In this document: positions 12,112-24,042 of the stretch, piece after piece
How positions within the stretch are numbered: position 1 is the stretch's first letter
Layout: each line of letters begins with the position of its first letter
Origin: Fragum whitleyi
Lineage: Eukaryota > Mollusca > Bivalvia > Cardiida > Cardiidae
Direction: 5' to 3'
DNA: 64,000 nucleotides
Assembly: GCA_948146395.1 (NCBI GenBank)
Contig: OX411544.1
Span: forward strand, 39,216,630 to 39,280,629
The notes under the pieces: model-generated
Told to the model about the DNA's origin: nothing
The model's database searches: none
What the model saw: the letters and a program-made list of their open reading frames with translations, nothing else
Position numbers and translations under genes: made by a program

Positions 12112-12134
12112 GGTGAACGAAAGTTTCGTTCACC
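12112..12134. repeat. Short perfect palindrome
   Basis: GGTGAACGAAA and its complement separated by one base. Perfect 11-bp arms, no copy seen elsewhere in the window. Confidence 0.7.
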
Positions 12135-14521
12135 AGTGTTATATACTGTGTATGGAAAATCCTGTAGGATCTTAATAGGTTTTAAATAAAGCAGTACCTC
12201 TTTAGATTCAATTTAGTATCTCTAAAGGCTTCTCTCTACAAAATCACTGTTTGTATCGTTAAATGCATGATACAATCTTTCTACATCAAGTAAAGATAAT
12301 GAAAATTACACTTTAAAAACACAAAAATATCTTGGAATGTCTATACGGGCGAATTTTTGATCCGCGTAAGATTGTCGAGACTTCAGAGCAAAAACAAAGT
12401 TTGTGTCTGTACACTGTATAGGCAGATACTATGTTTTTGATTTAAACCTTCGCTATTGCAACTTGTAGTAATTTGCCGGAAATGTGTGTTTATTGAGGTC
12501 GTGAACTCTTGAACTTCTACACACCCCTGATTGGCCATATCAAACGTGATGACCTACTACGATTTTACCTGCCTCCTTATGAATGAAGTCTTTGCTTATA
12601 AGTTACGAAAGGTCAAGTTTACAAACGAATGGAATGTTCCTGCCGTACTTCTCCTATTACACGCGCCCGAGCGCGGTGCAAAACGTCGTGGGGCGCTATT
12701 ATTTCAGACTCTTTTACTTAAGTAAAAAAATACGTATTTTTGGTACCTTAGAGAAGCAAACTGTTAACATGTTCGTAATTATCGATTGAAATACGTATGC
12801 TGCCCAATACGCTTTTCTATTTATCTATTAAGGCTATTGATTTAAAAAATAAAATAAAATGTTAGCTAATGAATTGTAATTCTGTCATTTTAAGTCATGT
12901 ATCGAAATACGGTCATCCTGGACCATTAATTGCAGCTTTCAAAAGCAAGTGATTGCGTTATTAAGCAGAAGCCGAGATTATTATTATTGTTATTATTTGT
13001 ACAAGGTAGGAAGTTCCAGACGATGCAATATTCAATGTTCCGCTACCGATGGACAAAGCGGTCTTATAAATAATTACCTATTCACGTATGAAATAAATAA
13101 TCCTGTATTAAATCCTAAAATTTCGTGATGTGTAAATGCACCCGGTACACGAAATGAAAGTGTTTCGTAGTGAAAACACAACACGTCTGGAGCTAGCTGG
13201 GTCACCGCGTGTCGGCACGCTTTGAAGTCCCCAGATTCTTGCAAGCGGCGACGTCGCTTTTGAAATAAGTCACACACGAGATTTTACGGGGTTTTTCCTA
13301 TTTTAACAGTATGAATTGTGACTAGGATTTAATCATTTGACTCGGATATTTTGTATATTTGCAGAAGGTGAAATGATTTCAGAAATATTTTCGTAACAAC
13401 GAAAGGGGGTTTTGTTCGCATGTGACTTATGAAGAATAACGAGAAATAGTTTTAATTTTGTGTTAAATTTTAACCTTTCGCACTTCCGGAAGACTGCACG
13501 ATTTAGGACGCGCTAGTTTTTCAGATGTTGAACGATCTTTTAATGACGCAACCAGCCTTATCCTGATAGGAATTTAAGATAGTTAACCCACAATCTATTG
13601 AACATTACGTCGTGGAGTAGCAGCTTTTGAAATTAAATTCGAGACCGGATTTTTCACCACGGACCGTGGACGGTTGGATGATGTTGGTCGGATGGTCAAG
13701 GGCCTGGGAATCGTATTTATGGGGGAGCGCGTTTATTAGGGAGGGCGCGTCTTAATTCTCATTGAAACATAAATACGCACCACTTGACATTGACCAACCT
13801 TGATATGAAATGAAATTTAACCCATTACCAGACAACTTATGTTCTCAACTACCAAATTTACACCTCTTGCTTAAATCCCGTTTTTATCTTAAAGCTTGTT
13901 GTTGCATACTTGTGTAATGTAAATATCTTCGGTTACGGGTATTTTTGTATCATAATACCCAAATTCCATTCCCTGTTGTTGTTTTTTTTTTCGTTTCAAA
14001 CAAGGCCGGAAAACAGGGGATATAGCAATCTCGGTACGATTTACTGTTAATATATGAATGTCGTGAATAGATAAATAAATAAAAGAATCAAATGAACAAA
14101 TATCCCAACACGATAGACCTAATTTCAAATTTTAACATCGAATGGATTTTTTTTTCAAAGTACTTGACATCGTAACTACAACTGTATAGTAGCGCTTCTA
14201 TCCCTCGGATGGCTCTAGAATTTCCTCAATACAATCATTCATCTATTTGTTTTACGGGAAGTATGTAAAATATTACAAAAAACGAAACTTGGATTGTGAA
14301 TCAATCGTCTGTGGACTGGAGCACCTTTACCTTAATATGCAAATTGATATTTCTCGCACCAGAACTATAATGAGCATACATCCGTACGTAGCTGCCATCT
14401 TCTACCCTCTTAGGTTTACGATTATCTGCCGTTTGGTAGGAGCAATAGAATTTAAACAACGACTAAATTTGGACAATTCATTAGCTGTACAAAATACCTT
14501 CCTACATAGATTTCATCGAAT
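12135..14521. other. Intergenic, no gene called
   Basis: Contains two GC-richer islands (about 12640-12700 and 13130-13270) with open frames on the plus and minus strands respectively. Neither shows a splice signal pair or a recognisable family, so neither is called. The rest is AT-rich. Confidence 0.45.
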
Positions 14522-14549
14522 TGTTTTTTTTTTTTTTTTTTTTTTTTTT
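14522..14549. repeat. Poly(T) tract
   Basis: About 25 T in a row after GAATTG. It may be a retroposon tail on the minus strand, but no recognisable body adjoins it. Confidence 0.9.
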
Positions 14550-15489
14550 AATTCATTTTTACGCAATGACATCAGATAATTATTCTTTCACGAGACTGAA
14601 TATTACCGAAAGAGACCAAAACACAATTACGAAACAGCGGTCTTTTAATTCGGAGGATGGGGGGGGGGGCCCATTCAGGTCGTACCAGAGCCATAGCGGA
14701 TAACGTTTAAAAGTCAAAATGCAGAAAGACTGCTGTTTAATCTGCTAAAATATGGGTTCCGCATGTGGAAATTGAATTACCTTTCTGACTGCTATTTTTT
14801 GAGTTAAGAAAAGAATCATTAGTCTAGACACTATAGTTGCCTGTTTTCTTTTCTCTAGGCTTATCGCTCTCTGTCTATTGGTCTGTCTCTGTCTGTCACT
14901 CTCTCTACCTTTCTTTTCCTCTCTTTCTCATTCTTTGAATTTAGAATTTTGACGAGATACTTTCCCTTGATTATTTTTTACATTTATAATTTCTCTTTTC
15001 TCAACGAATTCAATATATCACTTTAGAATGCCAACAGATTCGTTCACCATCAGTACTTTCAGTGCTTTGATTTATGTATGGGAATAAATTCCGATAAAAA
15101 AAAGTTTTAAACAAAATATTGTTCAATGTATCGCGCAATCGTGATTGCATTTTCGCGATAGTCATTTTTCATGCAGTTTCAGGTAGACCTGTAATTTCCG
15201 CCTGGTAAAATATATACTTTCCCGAAATACATATACCCCTTTTTCTCATAGAAAAACGTCAGAGCCCCGGGTTCTCACATTTGTTACCCGAGTTCAAACA
15301 CTGAACTTTGTCACCGTGTTCTTTTGAGGTTACTCAAAGCGATGTAACATAAAATTCGCTATTACACAACCTCTGTTTAACACCCGAGCTATAATTTACC
15401 AGAGGTCGAAAAGCTCATTGTGTCGAGAACGTTAGATTACGTCAGGCGATCAATCCCACCGAATTTATGAACATAACGTCGATGGGATT
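14550..15489. other. Intergenic with pyrimidine-rich patch
   Basis: 14844-14935 is rich in CTCT and CTGTCTCTGTC. No coding-like frame or shared repeat otherwise. Confidence 0.5.
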
Positions 15490-15540
15490 CCAAAAACATC
15501 GTAACTGCATCTTATTCAAGATGTAGTTACGAGGTTTTGG
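15490..15540. repeat. Palindrome family M, copy 1
   Basis: Arms are CCAAAAACATCGTAACTGCA and GTAGTTACGAGGTTTTGG. The same hairpin with small changes is at 44089-44141. Confidence 0.6.
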
Positions 15541-16049
15541 AGCCCCGTCGGATTTATTAACATAAGCCGTGGTCAAGAGTTCAACTGCGTGGTTATGTAA
15601 GATTTTGTAAAGGTTTAATCGAAGAATTTGTGTAATATTTGCGTAAGAATACAAAATAAGCCGGTCATGACCTGCTGACGCAGTGCCAATTTTCCATGTA
15701 CGTTTATTTTAGGGATATCCGAAATTGCGTTTGATTAACTGTGGCCCTCTCTCGACTTTCCATTGGATTACCGAATGTTGACTACAATTCATGCACAGAA
15801 ATAGTTATTCTACCCTACCAAATCGTCATTTTAAGACAAAGTTCGGTCTGGAGAGAAATATTTTCGGCGGCGATTTTACAGGGTCTAGCTCGAAATATTT
15901 TAAAAATATTCTGTAAATGAGCCATATTTTAGAAAGGCGAAAGATTAAGTCCAGGTCAGATTGCAAGTTATCGAATATATCTAATGTTTAAATTGCTTAC
16001 TTTTGCAGAAAGTGCCTAATGACAAGTCACATTTTATCTGAAGTGATTT
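15541..16049. other. Intergenic, no gene seen
   Basis: No repeat shared with the rest of the window and no coding-like frame that I can support. Confidence 0.45.
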
Positions 16050-17750
16050 TCGATGGAGATTATCATTTGATAAACTCACCGCCTAACCAGAGAAATTATC
16101 AATTACTTGTACGCATATCCCGCTTACGTTCAAATTCTTCCTATCTGAGGTTATCAAGGTGGAACCCAAACGTCATCATGAACGCTGAAAAGCATTCTCG
16201 TGCAAAATGACGCGCTTTAAGAAAATTTGTCCTGAAATATTTACATTTTGTCAAATTTTGCATTGAAGAAATAGAATAGTCATTGTTTTGTTGGGGTTTT
16301 TTTTTGCGAAAAAGATCGATATATATTTTATTTTGTGAACATCAAAAGCTATATTTACACTCGTGGCTCAGCCACTCGTGAAAATATATCTTTTGTTGTT
16401 CACGAAATGAAATATCAATCGGTCTTACACTGAAACAAACGATGATCTTCTGTTTCTTTGTACACATATCGTCATACGGGCGACCGAAGCTTGGTTACTA
16501 CTGTTAGAATTCAAACTATCTTTACGACATTTTGGTCGACTTTGAAATGACGCTAAATGTAAAGATATTTCTGTATCTTGATGATGTTTTTTGGAGGTAA
16601 AATACCACCTATATCACATTGAAATACACAAACAAACAGTTTCTTCAAAATTCTAGATTTTATTCATGTAATTAGCATACAGTAAAATTATAATAACAAA
16701 ATGAAAATCATGTAAATAAATGTAAGCATTTATCAATGGATTTGAATAACATGCAAACTGGCATTTTACGTATTGTTCTGCGATTGATCCTTTTTGCTGT
16801 ATAATCGTTAGTAAAAGTTTAGATGAATTACGATAATGTTAGAAATTTTGAGAATAATTCTTTGTTAAAAAACCTTAAACTAATAAGAATGAAAACAAAC
16901 ACGAATGGGGTATTTTGGAAAAAGAGAATTGCAATTTATATTGAATTTTACTTTCTTTCTTTCATTTTGCCAACATTATTTCAATACGAAAGATATGTTG
17001 TCGAAATAAATGGGTTTACTACCAATTCAGACTGATAAAATAATTGAAGCATTAAATGACACAGTTTTCTAATAAGCCCTATTATTTGTGTTCATTTCGC
17101 CATATTAAGTTATTCCGTCAAACATAAAACGCCGTTTGCTAAGTGACGTAATCAAAGTAATTATGACGTCATTTTCACAACGTAAATATAACGTCGCTAT
17201 ATATTCCTAGCTGATTTGCATAGTTATTCCACTTGTGTAATACCGGCCGTGTAAAATCAAAATATTCAACGGGTTATTTCACTCCCGCGACGTAAGTCAT
17301 AGATAAATTATAATTTCGCTAACATTGGCAATTTGTTTAAAACAAACATTAAATCCAGCAGGATTAATAGGGGATAATCGTTTGTTTCAGTGTAAGATCG
17401 ATTTATATTTCATTGAGTGAACAACAAAAGCTATATTTTCACGAGTGGCGGAGCCACGAGTGAAAATATAGCTTTTGTTTTTCACGAAATGAAATATCAA
17501 TCGATCTTACTCGAAAAACAAACGATTATTCTATTTCTTTAATGCAAAAATGAGACAAAATGTGAAATTTCTAGGACATATTTTCATAAAGCGCGTCATT
17601 TTGCACGTGATTGCTATGCAACGTTCATTGTGACGTCACATATTTTGCCCCGCATAGATGACGTCAGATAAGACCAAATGCACAAAAGCAGGGTATAAGC
17701 TTTTGATAATTTCACTGCTTTGGTGGTGAGTTTATCAAGTGATAATCTAC
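16050..17750. mobile_element. 1.7-kb foldback element with long inverted arms
   Basis: The left arm (about 16050-16455) and right arm (about 17375-17750) are inverted copies, diverged but clear: GATTATCATTTGATAAACTC pairs with GAGTTTATCAAGTGATAATC, and GCAAAATGACGCGCTTTA pairs with TAAAGCGCGTCATTTTGC. Each arm holds its own palindrome (16311-16440 and 17394-17510) with arms built on ACAAAAGCTATATTTTCACG around GCGGAGCCAC or GCTCAGCCAC. The middle is AT-rich and non-coding. Non-autonomous; class unknown. Confidence 0.72.
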
Positions 17751-17811
17751 CGTTATTTCTCGATAAACCACCGAAAAACATTAAAGAAAGGTTAATATTT
17801 ATGTGACCCGT

Positions 17812-18020
17812 CACACGAAAAGGGACCACCTGGAAAGTGCGTTAGGTGTCGACCCTTGTCAGCCTATGCTAACTTCCTGAATCTAGAATAATCAATATAT
17901 CTTCTTGTGAAGAATTTATAAAATTGGACCTATGGCTGTCCAATATTAGAGCCAATCTCTTTTTCATATATTTATTTTATAGAGTTCCCAGATAGTCCTT
18001 TTTCGCGTGACGGGTCTCAT
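17812..18020. mobile_element. Family C TIR MITE, copy C1
   Basis: 209 bp with ends GTGACCCGTCACACGAAAAG and the complement TTTTTCGCGTGACGGGTCTC. Internal landmark CTGAATCTAGAATAATC is shared with 53716-53985. Confidence 0.75.
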
Positions 18021-18483
18021 TTGTTAAAAACAGGCAGGTACAAAATGACTGATAAGAAAGACAAATAATCATAAACATATAAGAAAAAATAAATTGAGAT
18101 TCAAAGCACTAGAATAAAAATACGCTTAAAGAACAATGGAAATTTGTGCTTTATAAGAAATTTGTATCACAAAGTTGTGTCAAATATGATCATGTAATAG
18201 ATTTTGCTAATATGTGTCATACATGTCGAAATTTTTGCGGTCGAAACATAGTGACTACAACTGAATTTGTTTGTTTGTATGTGGTTTAGCGTCGCTTTCA
18301 ATAGAAATGCAACTAGACTTCTCGAACATAATATAGTAGAAAATTCTCCATCCTTTGCATGACAAGATGTTGTTTACTATGCCTTGATTAAAAATTTCTT
18401 AGAATGAAATAACACTTTTGCCATTTATCAATACCGATACACCTTTTAAAACACCATGTTAAAAGATATCCAAAAGATGAAAA
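18021..18483. other. Intergenic, no gene seen
   Basis: AT-rich spacer between the family C and family D elements. Nothing supportable. Confidence 0.5.
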
Positions 18484-18642
18484 TGTAGTGGACGCGTAAT
18501 AGATCCGAAACATTTCGGAACTCATGATTTTTTCACAATATTGACCGAGGTTTCCTAATGAAAAGCATTTGGAAACCTCGAATTATACTCTTAAAGTTCA
18601 TTACCTCCGAAACGTTGCGGAACTATTACGGATGTACTACCT
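18484..18642. mobile_element. Palindromic family D element, copy D2
   Basis: Ends TAGTGGACGCGTAATAG and CTATTACGGATGTACTA-like complement; central arms GAGGTTTCCTAATG and the slightly changed CATTTGGAAACCTC. Confidence 0.75.
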
Positions 18643-18803
18643 TAATGAAACAATATTAAAATGATTATAGCTATTGAACATAGTAAGCATTAACAACTCC
18701 CTGAGTTTTAACTGAATTTGATATCATAAAATTTTTACATTGACTGCTCGGTGACGCAGAAATATGAATCATGAAAAAATTTGTTTACGTCTTTTCTCAA
18801 TAA

Positions 18804-18918
18804 ATGAGCATGTGCGTGAAATTGCCGTTAAATTAACATGTGCGCAATGTAAAAAACCAGATCAGCTTGTGCATTCGCACAGACTGATCAGAGTCTTTAC
18901 TTTGCTCTTTGTGTGTAG
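18804..18918. repeat. Family E repeat, half copy
   Basis: GAGCATGTGCGTGAAATTGC at the left, then the internal hairpin GCTTGTGCATTCGCACAGAC and TGATCAGAGTCTTTAC. The right terminal repeat is missing. Confidence 0.55.
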
Positions 18919-19204
18919 GTACAGACTCGAACTTTCTTTAGAAAACTAGTGAATAATCTCCATGTAATGTGCAGCTGTCCAGGCTGCTCAATTTATCAGG
19001 CAACTTAGTCTGCATTGACTTGATAACACCGACCTGATAACATAACATGATATCAGGCGGTCTATTTTTAGAAACAATTTGCATATTCATGATCTTTAAA
19101 CCAGAACCACTCTCTACTTTCTCTGAATTCCATCGACATTAAAGATTTCATATATTTTGAGCACCTAAAATTGATTGCATGATAGATAGAATACTATATT
19201 AGTG

Positions 19205-19320
19205 TCTTGCAATATCAATATTATCTGGTCATGGCTGCAAGAAATTATCATGACTCGACAAAGCCTCGTCATGATAAATTCTCCCAATCTCGATCAGATA
19301 ACATTGATATTTTACGACCC
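19205..19320. repeat. Imperfect palindrome
   Basis: Inverted arms GCAATATCAATATTATCTGG and ATCAGATAACATTGATATTT, with an inner pair AATTATCATGACTCG and CGTCATGATAAATT. Only one copy was seen. Probably a foldback MITE. Confidence 0.55.
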
Positions 19321-19827
19321 TACATAATTATTATTCTCTTTATCTAAACTTCACGCACATACAGAATTTCTTAAAATCACACAATTTTACGATCCCTTAA
19401 ATTCAAGCACTAACAATAAAGAACTATTACAAAGTGAATCAATATAATACTTCATTCTAAAAATATATTAGCACTCCCTGTTATTAAGTTAATTCCAGGA
19501 ACTTAACGAAATTTACATTCAAAAACAATAATTTCAACACTAGCACTCAAATACACATAAACAGCACTAAAAAAACCCTCAAACAATGCCTGTTTCGTTA
19601 TCAGACAGACTTTTATCAGTGTGGGAAAATTTCAAAACGCCATTCAGCAAGTCCATAAAACAATAATTTGAAAAAATAATTTTTCGAGTCTCAGGTACAA
19701 ACATTGTAGCTGAATTCTGTAAGATGAGGTCTCAGGTTTCGGAATACAAATACAAATGAAAAAATCAAGTCCAAATTTCCCGGAAGGCTACTTTGCTAGA
19801 AGGACAAATGACATCCGAGGGTACATG
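19321..19827. other. Intergenic, no gene seen
   Basis: AT-rich sequence without recognisable content. Confidence 0.5.
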
Positions 19828-20070
19828 TGCACTAGTTTGTAAACAGACAGCAATTCAACTATTTATTCGATTTTTAACCTATCACAAAATCTGTGATAGG
19901 TTAAAAATCGAATAACAAACGGATTGCTATCTGTTTCCAAAAAATCGAAAATGTGCGCTTGTTTGTAAAAAGGCAGCAACTCAACTTCGATTTTCTTATT
20001 ATTATCAAAATGTGATAGGTTAAAGTTCGAATAAACTGATGAATTGCTGCCTGTTTCCAAACAATCGCAC
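19828..20070. repeat. Two tandem copies of a hairpin repeat
   Basis: Unit 1 (about 19828-19955) contains a perfect 53-bp palindrome at 19863-19915 (24-bp arms, 5-base loop; arm TTATTCGATTTTTAACC). Unit 2 (about 19956-20070) repeats TTTGTAAA..GGCAGCAA.TCAACT, TGTGATAGGTTAAA and CTGTTTCCAAA, with a weaker left arm. Confidence 0.65.
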
Positions 20071-20192
20071 ACGCAGCAGAATTAATTGTACTTGTTTCGC
20101 TTAACTTTGTCTATCTAGTTTGCGTTGTTCTACCCGGGTAGAACGATATTGCAGACCCATCTCAGAGAGCACAGTATAGATATTAACCAGAG

Positions 20193-20394
20193 GTACAGAT
20201 AAGAGGGGGTAACTCCAGTATGAAATCTTTATTTCTCCACAAAACCCTATATTGTGGGTACTCATTTGATTCGTCTCAACGAGACGATGTAAATGGATAC
20301 CACCAACATTTGGGTGGTGCTAAAATTATCAAAATACTGCGATCTTTAAATCAAAAATACCCCTCTGTCAGTAGCTCTGGACACAAAACAGCAC
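20193..20394 (+). repeat. Family L repeat, copy 1
   Basis: Matches 23843-24042 over its length, with shared blocks TTGTGGGTACTCATTTGA and CGTCTC.A.GAGACGAT. The inner palindrome is only partly kept here. Confidence 0.6.
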
Positions 20395-21138
20395 ATTTAT
20401 GCACCAACGTAAGCCTGATATAGGTGAAGTATTCACAGGTCGCATAGTTCTCTTCGTGTATACATATTAAACCCTTGTCATGCTGATTAGCAAAACTATG
20501 TAAAATTACATTCAAATCAAAGTGCCGAAGGCTCTGACATTCAAACTTCTGAAATAAGAATTTGTATACCCATAATTCTCTTGGACTTAAGTTTACACCT
20601 TCATTTTTTTGTTCGAAGAAGACAAACAGGTGGTGTAGACTAGGACCAGACTGCACATATGTGCAGACTGATCTTTGACTATACCCCTTGCCAAAGCATG
20701 AATATTCCAGATTCAGCATAACAAGGGTTCAGATACAAAACATTTTTATACAAGAATGAGATCAATTCTTTATCAGTGATCATAATTCGATTGCAAAGTT
20801 AAATCTATTGTAGTAAGTTTTTAAAAAAATCTATCCCATTAATTGTAAAGTGTAAAGAACTTGAGAAAAAACTGCATTTCCTAAATCATGTTATCCGGAA
20901 TAATTATATTAGTGTTTTTCTTTTTCATGTTATAACAAAGACACTTTTTGATTCAAGATTTCTAGCATTACTCAGTCGAGCAGAGTTACTTTCCCCCATC
21001 TACTACCAAACTACGTCTGATAATGAACTCAATATAGCCGAGAAGCCAATATAACGTATCAGTTTTCTTTAACTTAGAACACGAAGCATCCTTAAATAGA
21101 CTTTTCATCCCGCACTTAAGTTTTCGACTCACGTGACT
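20395..21138. other. Intergenic, downstream of the bZIP gene
   Basis: The probable 3' flank of the minus-strand bZIP gene begins here. No other coding-like frame was supported; a minus-strand open frame at 20351-20719 has no recognisable composition. Confidence 0.4.
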
Positions 21139-21144
21139 TTTATT
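21139..21144 (-). terminator. Possible poly(A) signal of the bZIP gene
   Basis: AATAAA on the minus strand, about 70 bases after the TGA of the bZIP coding region. It is the first canonical hexamer seen downstream; the short 3'UTR is an inference. Confidence 0.4.
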
Positions 21145-21214
21145 CTGTCAATGTTTGACCATTCACACTAACATGCATGCTGCTTGAAACGACGGAACAC
21201 TTTCAAATTATTTA

Positions 21215-21955
21215 TCACAATCGATTATATAACATATAATGCAATCTCGAAGTTTCAGTTTTTAATAAGGCCACTTGAGCACGAAGTTTTAAGTTCTCTT
21301 GTTCTAAAAATGCTGCCCTCATTGCTATTTCCTCCTCTTTTTGACGTCGACTGTCACGTGATCGTTTAGCAGCCTCGTTATTTTTTCTTCTTCGTTCCCA
21401 ATATGAATCGTCTTTTTTCTCTTCAGGCACTTGTTTGAGTTTTTTACTTTCTGTATCTGAGTTTGATTGCCCTGCTCGACTCTCAGCACGTCTCTTACGT
21501 TGCAATAAATGAGACGTTAACGGTGTGAGAGGGAACGTTGGAAACGTTGGCGACGTTTCGTAAAGTGAAGATAGTCCTATGCCGACTGGCATTCCGGGTA
21601 ACCCGGCTGATTGACTGGGAGCCAGTAATGGCGACGTTGGTGGTGAAAACACGGATGAATCTGAAGCGTATGATTTAAATGGACGGCTTAAACCTGCAGA
21701 TGGCGGTGTTGAGGGGGATTCAGGGCGCTTTAATGGTGAATCTGATAAGACTGAGAAACCTCCAGGGATTGGACCAGCGACCGGTTTGATGGCCGAGCCT
21801 GGGAGAGAGGTGTCGCTGTCGTTGCCATCTGATGACGACGTGTGGCGATTGATTGGTGATGATGATAAGTTTTCAGCCTTAATTTGTTCTCTGGAGTACT
21901 CGCTGCTTAACACCGAGGTTGATTTTGAAGACAGGTCAAGTACAGCGTCGCCCAT
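21215..21955 (-). CDS. bZIP transcription factor, PAR/NFIL3/CES-2-like
   Basis: A complete 246-residue coding region in one exon. Residues 180-246 form the basic leucine zipper: the [20 protein letters not shown] basic region contains the N-E-A-A-K-R-S-R signature (193-200), followed by heptad positions I210, L217, L224, L231 and L238. FLEQEN after RAA is typical of the PAR/HLF/TEF, CES-2 and Giant group, whose members bind TTAYGTAA-like sites as dimers in the nucleus (family knowledge). Residues 1-179 are Ser/Pro-rich. VLDLSSK near the N-terminus resembles the PxDLS motif that recruits the CtBP co-repressor. The ATG at 21955 lies 11 bases after a TTTTCAG acceptor, so the 5' leader is spliced while the coding part is uninterrupted, as in vertebrate NFIL3. 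GC content is clearly above the flanks. The exact orthologue (NFIL3, HLF/TEF, Giant) cannot be settled by eye. Confidence 0.93.
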   Translation of the reverse strand: MGDAVLDLSSKSTSVLSSEYSREQIKAENLSSSPINRHTSSSDGNDSDTSLPGSAIKPVAGPIPGGFSVLSDSPLKRPESPSTPPSAGLSRPFKSYASDSSVFSPPTSPLLAPSQSAGLPGMPVGIGLSSLYETSPTFPTFPLTPLTSHLLQRKRRAESRAGQSNSDTESKKLKQVPEEKKDDSYWERRRKNNEAAKRSRDSRRQKEEEIAMRAAFLEQENLKLRAQVALLKTETSRLHYMLYNRL

Positions 21956-21964
21956 CTTGTTTGG

Positions 21965-21980
21965 TCTGAAAATAGTTATA
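21965..21980 (-). other. Splice acceptor before the bZIP start codon
   Basis: On the minus strand a pyrimidine-rich stretch runs into TTTTCAG, with AG at 21967-21966 and the exon starting at 21965. This places at least one untranslated exon further upstream, at higher coordinates. The donor is not identified. Confidence 0.7.
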
Positions 21981-22155
21981 AGAAAAACAGTTAATTAAAT
22001 TATTCCCATAAATCCCTATTCTTTGGCACCGCTGAAGAAAAGCTTCGGAGAAACTTATGGAAAATGAAATGCTTGTTTGTTACAATCAAGTCTCTTCTTC
22101 CTTTTCCAAAATGTTTCTCTTTCCGAGGAGACAAAGATTTTTGTTAAAAGTCATG

Positions 22156-22455
22156 TACAGTTAGTTACATCCTGAAATTGACATTCACCTCAATCAAAAA
22201 TATTCTAAATCGCTCACTCGGCGCTCCATTCAGTCATTCATTTCAAACATTCTCTCACGCCATTCAAAAACGCTCCAAAATCATCAAAATAATACTATCA
22301 GCAACCATAATCAAATTTTGTAAACGTTCATCCTGAACAAAATTAGCGATATTGAATTACCTCCCTTGAATTTCACTCAAAATTCACCCCACAAACTCGT
22401 TCAATTTCACCCCAATATCATTTATCTTGTCAATTTCACGATGTTTTTAACTGTA
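22156..22455 (+). mobile_element. TIR family A MITE, copy A4 (internally deleted)
   Basis: 300 bp. Both ends are kept (TACAGTTAGTTACATCCTG and TTTTTAACTGTA) but about 130 bp including the left half of the central hairpin is missing. It lies about 200 bp upstream of the bZIP coding exon, in its leader intron or promoter. Confidence 0.78.
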
Positions 22456-22689
22456 ATCCAAATTGTCGTCTGCGAGTTTTTTTCGAAATTGGACCAGTCT
22501 TAAATTTTGATGTCAGGTAATTTTTCAACGAAATGTTATTGGGATTAATATTTCTACGATAAAAAGACATTATCGAAAGATATATATAAGATAATGAACA
22601 ATTATTGTTTTAAATATCAAATCGCACCGTCAATTTGTGTAATTTCTAATGATTATGTTCATAAAACTTTCAAAGTTACAAGGACTAAA

Positions 22690-22880
22690 ATTCTAATCAT
22701 ACTTGGAAGATATAAATAGTGCACGAGGGCTTCTCTAAAACAAAATCATTTAATAGTGGAAAACAACCTTATATTATATATCGTTCCGAAAAATCTGATA
22801 ATACTTGGAAGATATATAATAGTACATGAGGGTTTCTTAAAAACAAAAAAATCTAATGGAGGAAAACAACCTAATATTTT
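22690..22880 (+). repeat. Direct tandem duplication
   Basis: Two adjacent copies of a ~105-bp sequence sharing ATACTTGGAAGATATA, GAGGG.TTCT and GGAAAACAACCT.ATATT. Confidence 0.7.
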
Positions 22881-23074
22881 GCGTAAATACTTTGTAACAA
22901 GTTAGTGATTGAATGTAACATTCTATCAACAAAAACAGGAAACAAAAATTACGTCATTAACGATCTTCTCAATTCGGTGTGAAAGCCATACGCGGATATG
23001 TGTTACTTGTACTCAAATTGATTCTTTACCAAAGGAGCGTGCTGTGAGCGACTATTTCTATATTTGTGTTTACG

Positions 23075-23165
23075 GAAGTTGTCATGCTAACCCTTCCCTG
23101 CTTTCAGGATGACACAACGGTGCAAACTGTTTGCATTCATATCCCGCTTTGCACGAGCACAAGAT
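23075..23165. repeat. Family E-related right-end remnant
   Basis: AACGGTGCAAACTGTTTGCA and CCCGCTTTGCACG match 35925-35972. Confidence 0.5.
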
Positions 23166-23745
23166 AATTTACACAGTCTTGTCACCCTGTATGAAGCGGC
23201 CCTGTATGAAGCACTTGTGTAGTATTCAGAACTTCATACCTCCCATTTATCAGAAAAAATAAAGAGATATCCACGTACATGAAAAAGTAATCAAAGCTCT
23301 TGAAATTAAATCTGAATGTATACATTGTATCTTTTGATGTAAGGCCCTGTGATATTCAGCCGACGAGCCTTTGAATTGATCCTTTGGGATCAGGTATGAC
23401 TTTTACATCCAAGGCCAGAGATTATGAAAAGATATTGTTCAACTGAGAATTTTATCAAATTTAGAATTTCAATAAATGTATGAACATAAAATATGATATT
23501 AATAAGTTTTTATTTATAACAACTTATCAATGTTACCTTCTATGTTTATACATGTTTATAAGTATTACAAGAGAACCAAAGCTTTTATCTCAACGCTGTC
23601 AAGTTGAAGTTTCAGAAAAATTTCAGTTGAGCTCGAGAAAAGTTTTATAAAAGTCGGACCCAGATTTTAAAGATGCTTTATTAATGATTACGTCTTTTCA
23701 GTATAGTCATAGATGAGAGGTGTTGAACTAAACGGATTATGGTAG

Positions 23746-23793
23746 CATTCATTCATTCATTCATTCATTCATTCATTCATTCATTCATTCATT
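23746..23793. repeat. CATT tetranucleotide microsatellite
   Basis: About twelve perfect CATT units. Confidence 0.97.
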
Positions 23794-23842
23794 TTTCATT
23801 TTATCTCGAGTTAAATTTAAACTTAGTTAATGATTTCAGTAG

Positions 23843-24042
23843 TACATTTAAGAGGGGATAATCCCAGTCTAAAATTTTTATTTTTCATTGAACCCCTATG
23901 TTGTGGGTACTCATTTGAATCGTCTCGATGAGACGATTCTAATGCTTACCCACAACATAGCAAGTGTAATTTAAAGAATTTGATTTAAAATCCAAAATAC
24001 CCCGTCAATCCGTAGCTCTTTTGATTGTCGACATAAACAGCA
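23843..24042 (+). repeat. Family L repeat, copy 2, with palindrome
   Basis: Second copy of the 20193-20394 repeat. Here the centre (23896-23960) is a strong palindrome with arms CTATGTTGTGGGTA and TACCCACAACATAG and an inner GTCTC-GATGAGAC core. Confidence 0.65.

Noticed and set aside
13074..13277. 67-residue minus-strand frame in a GC-richer island
   Set aside because: Starts at GTG, has no ATG or splice signals in useful positions and no recognisable family.
21786..21998. Plus-strand frame over the bZIP exon
   Set aside because: Shadow of the coding exon on the other strand.
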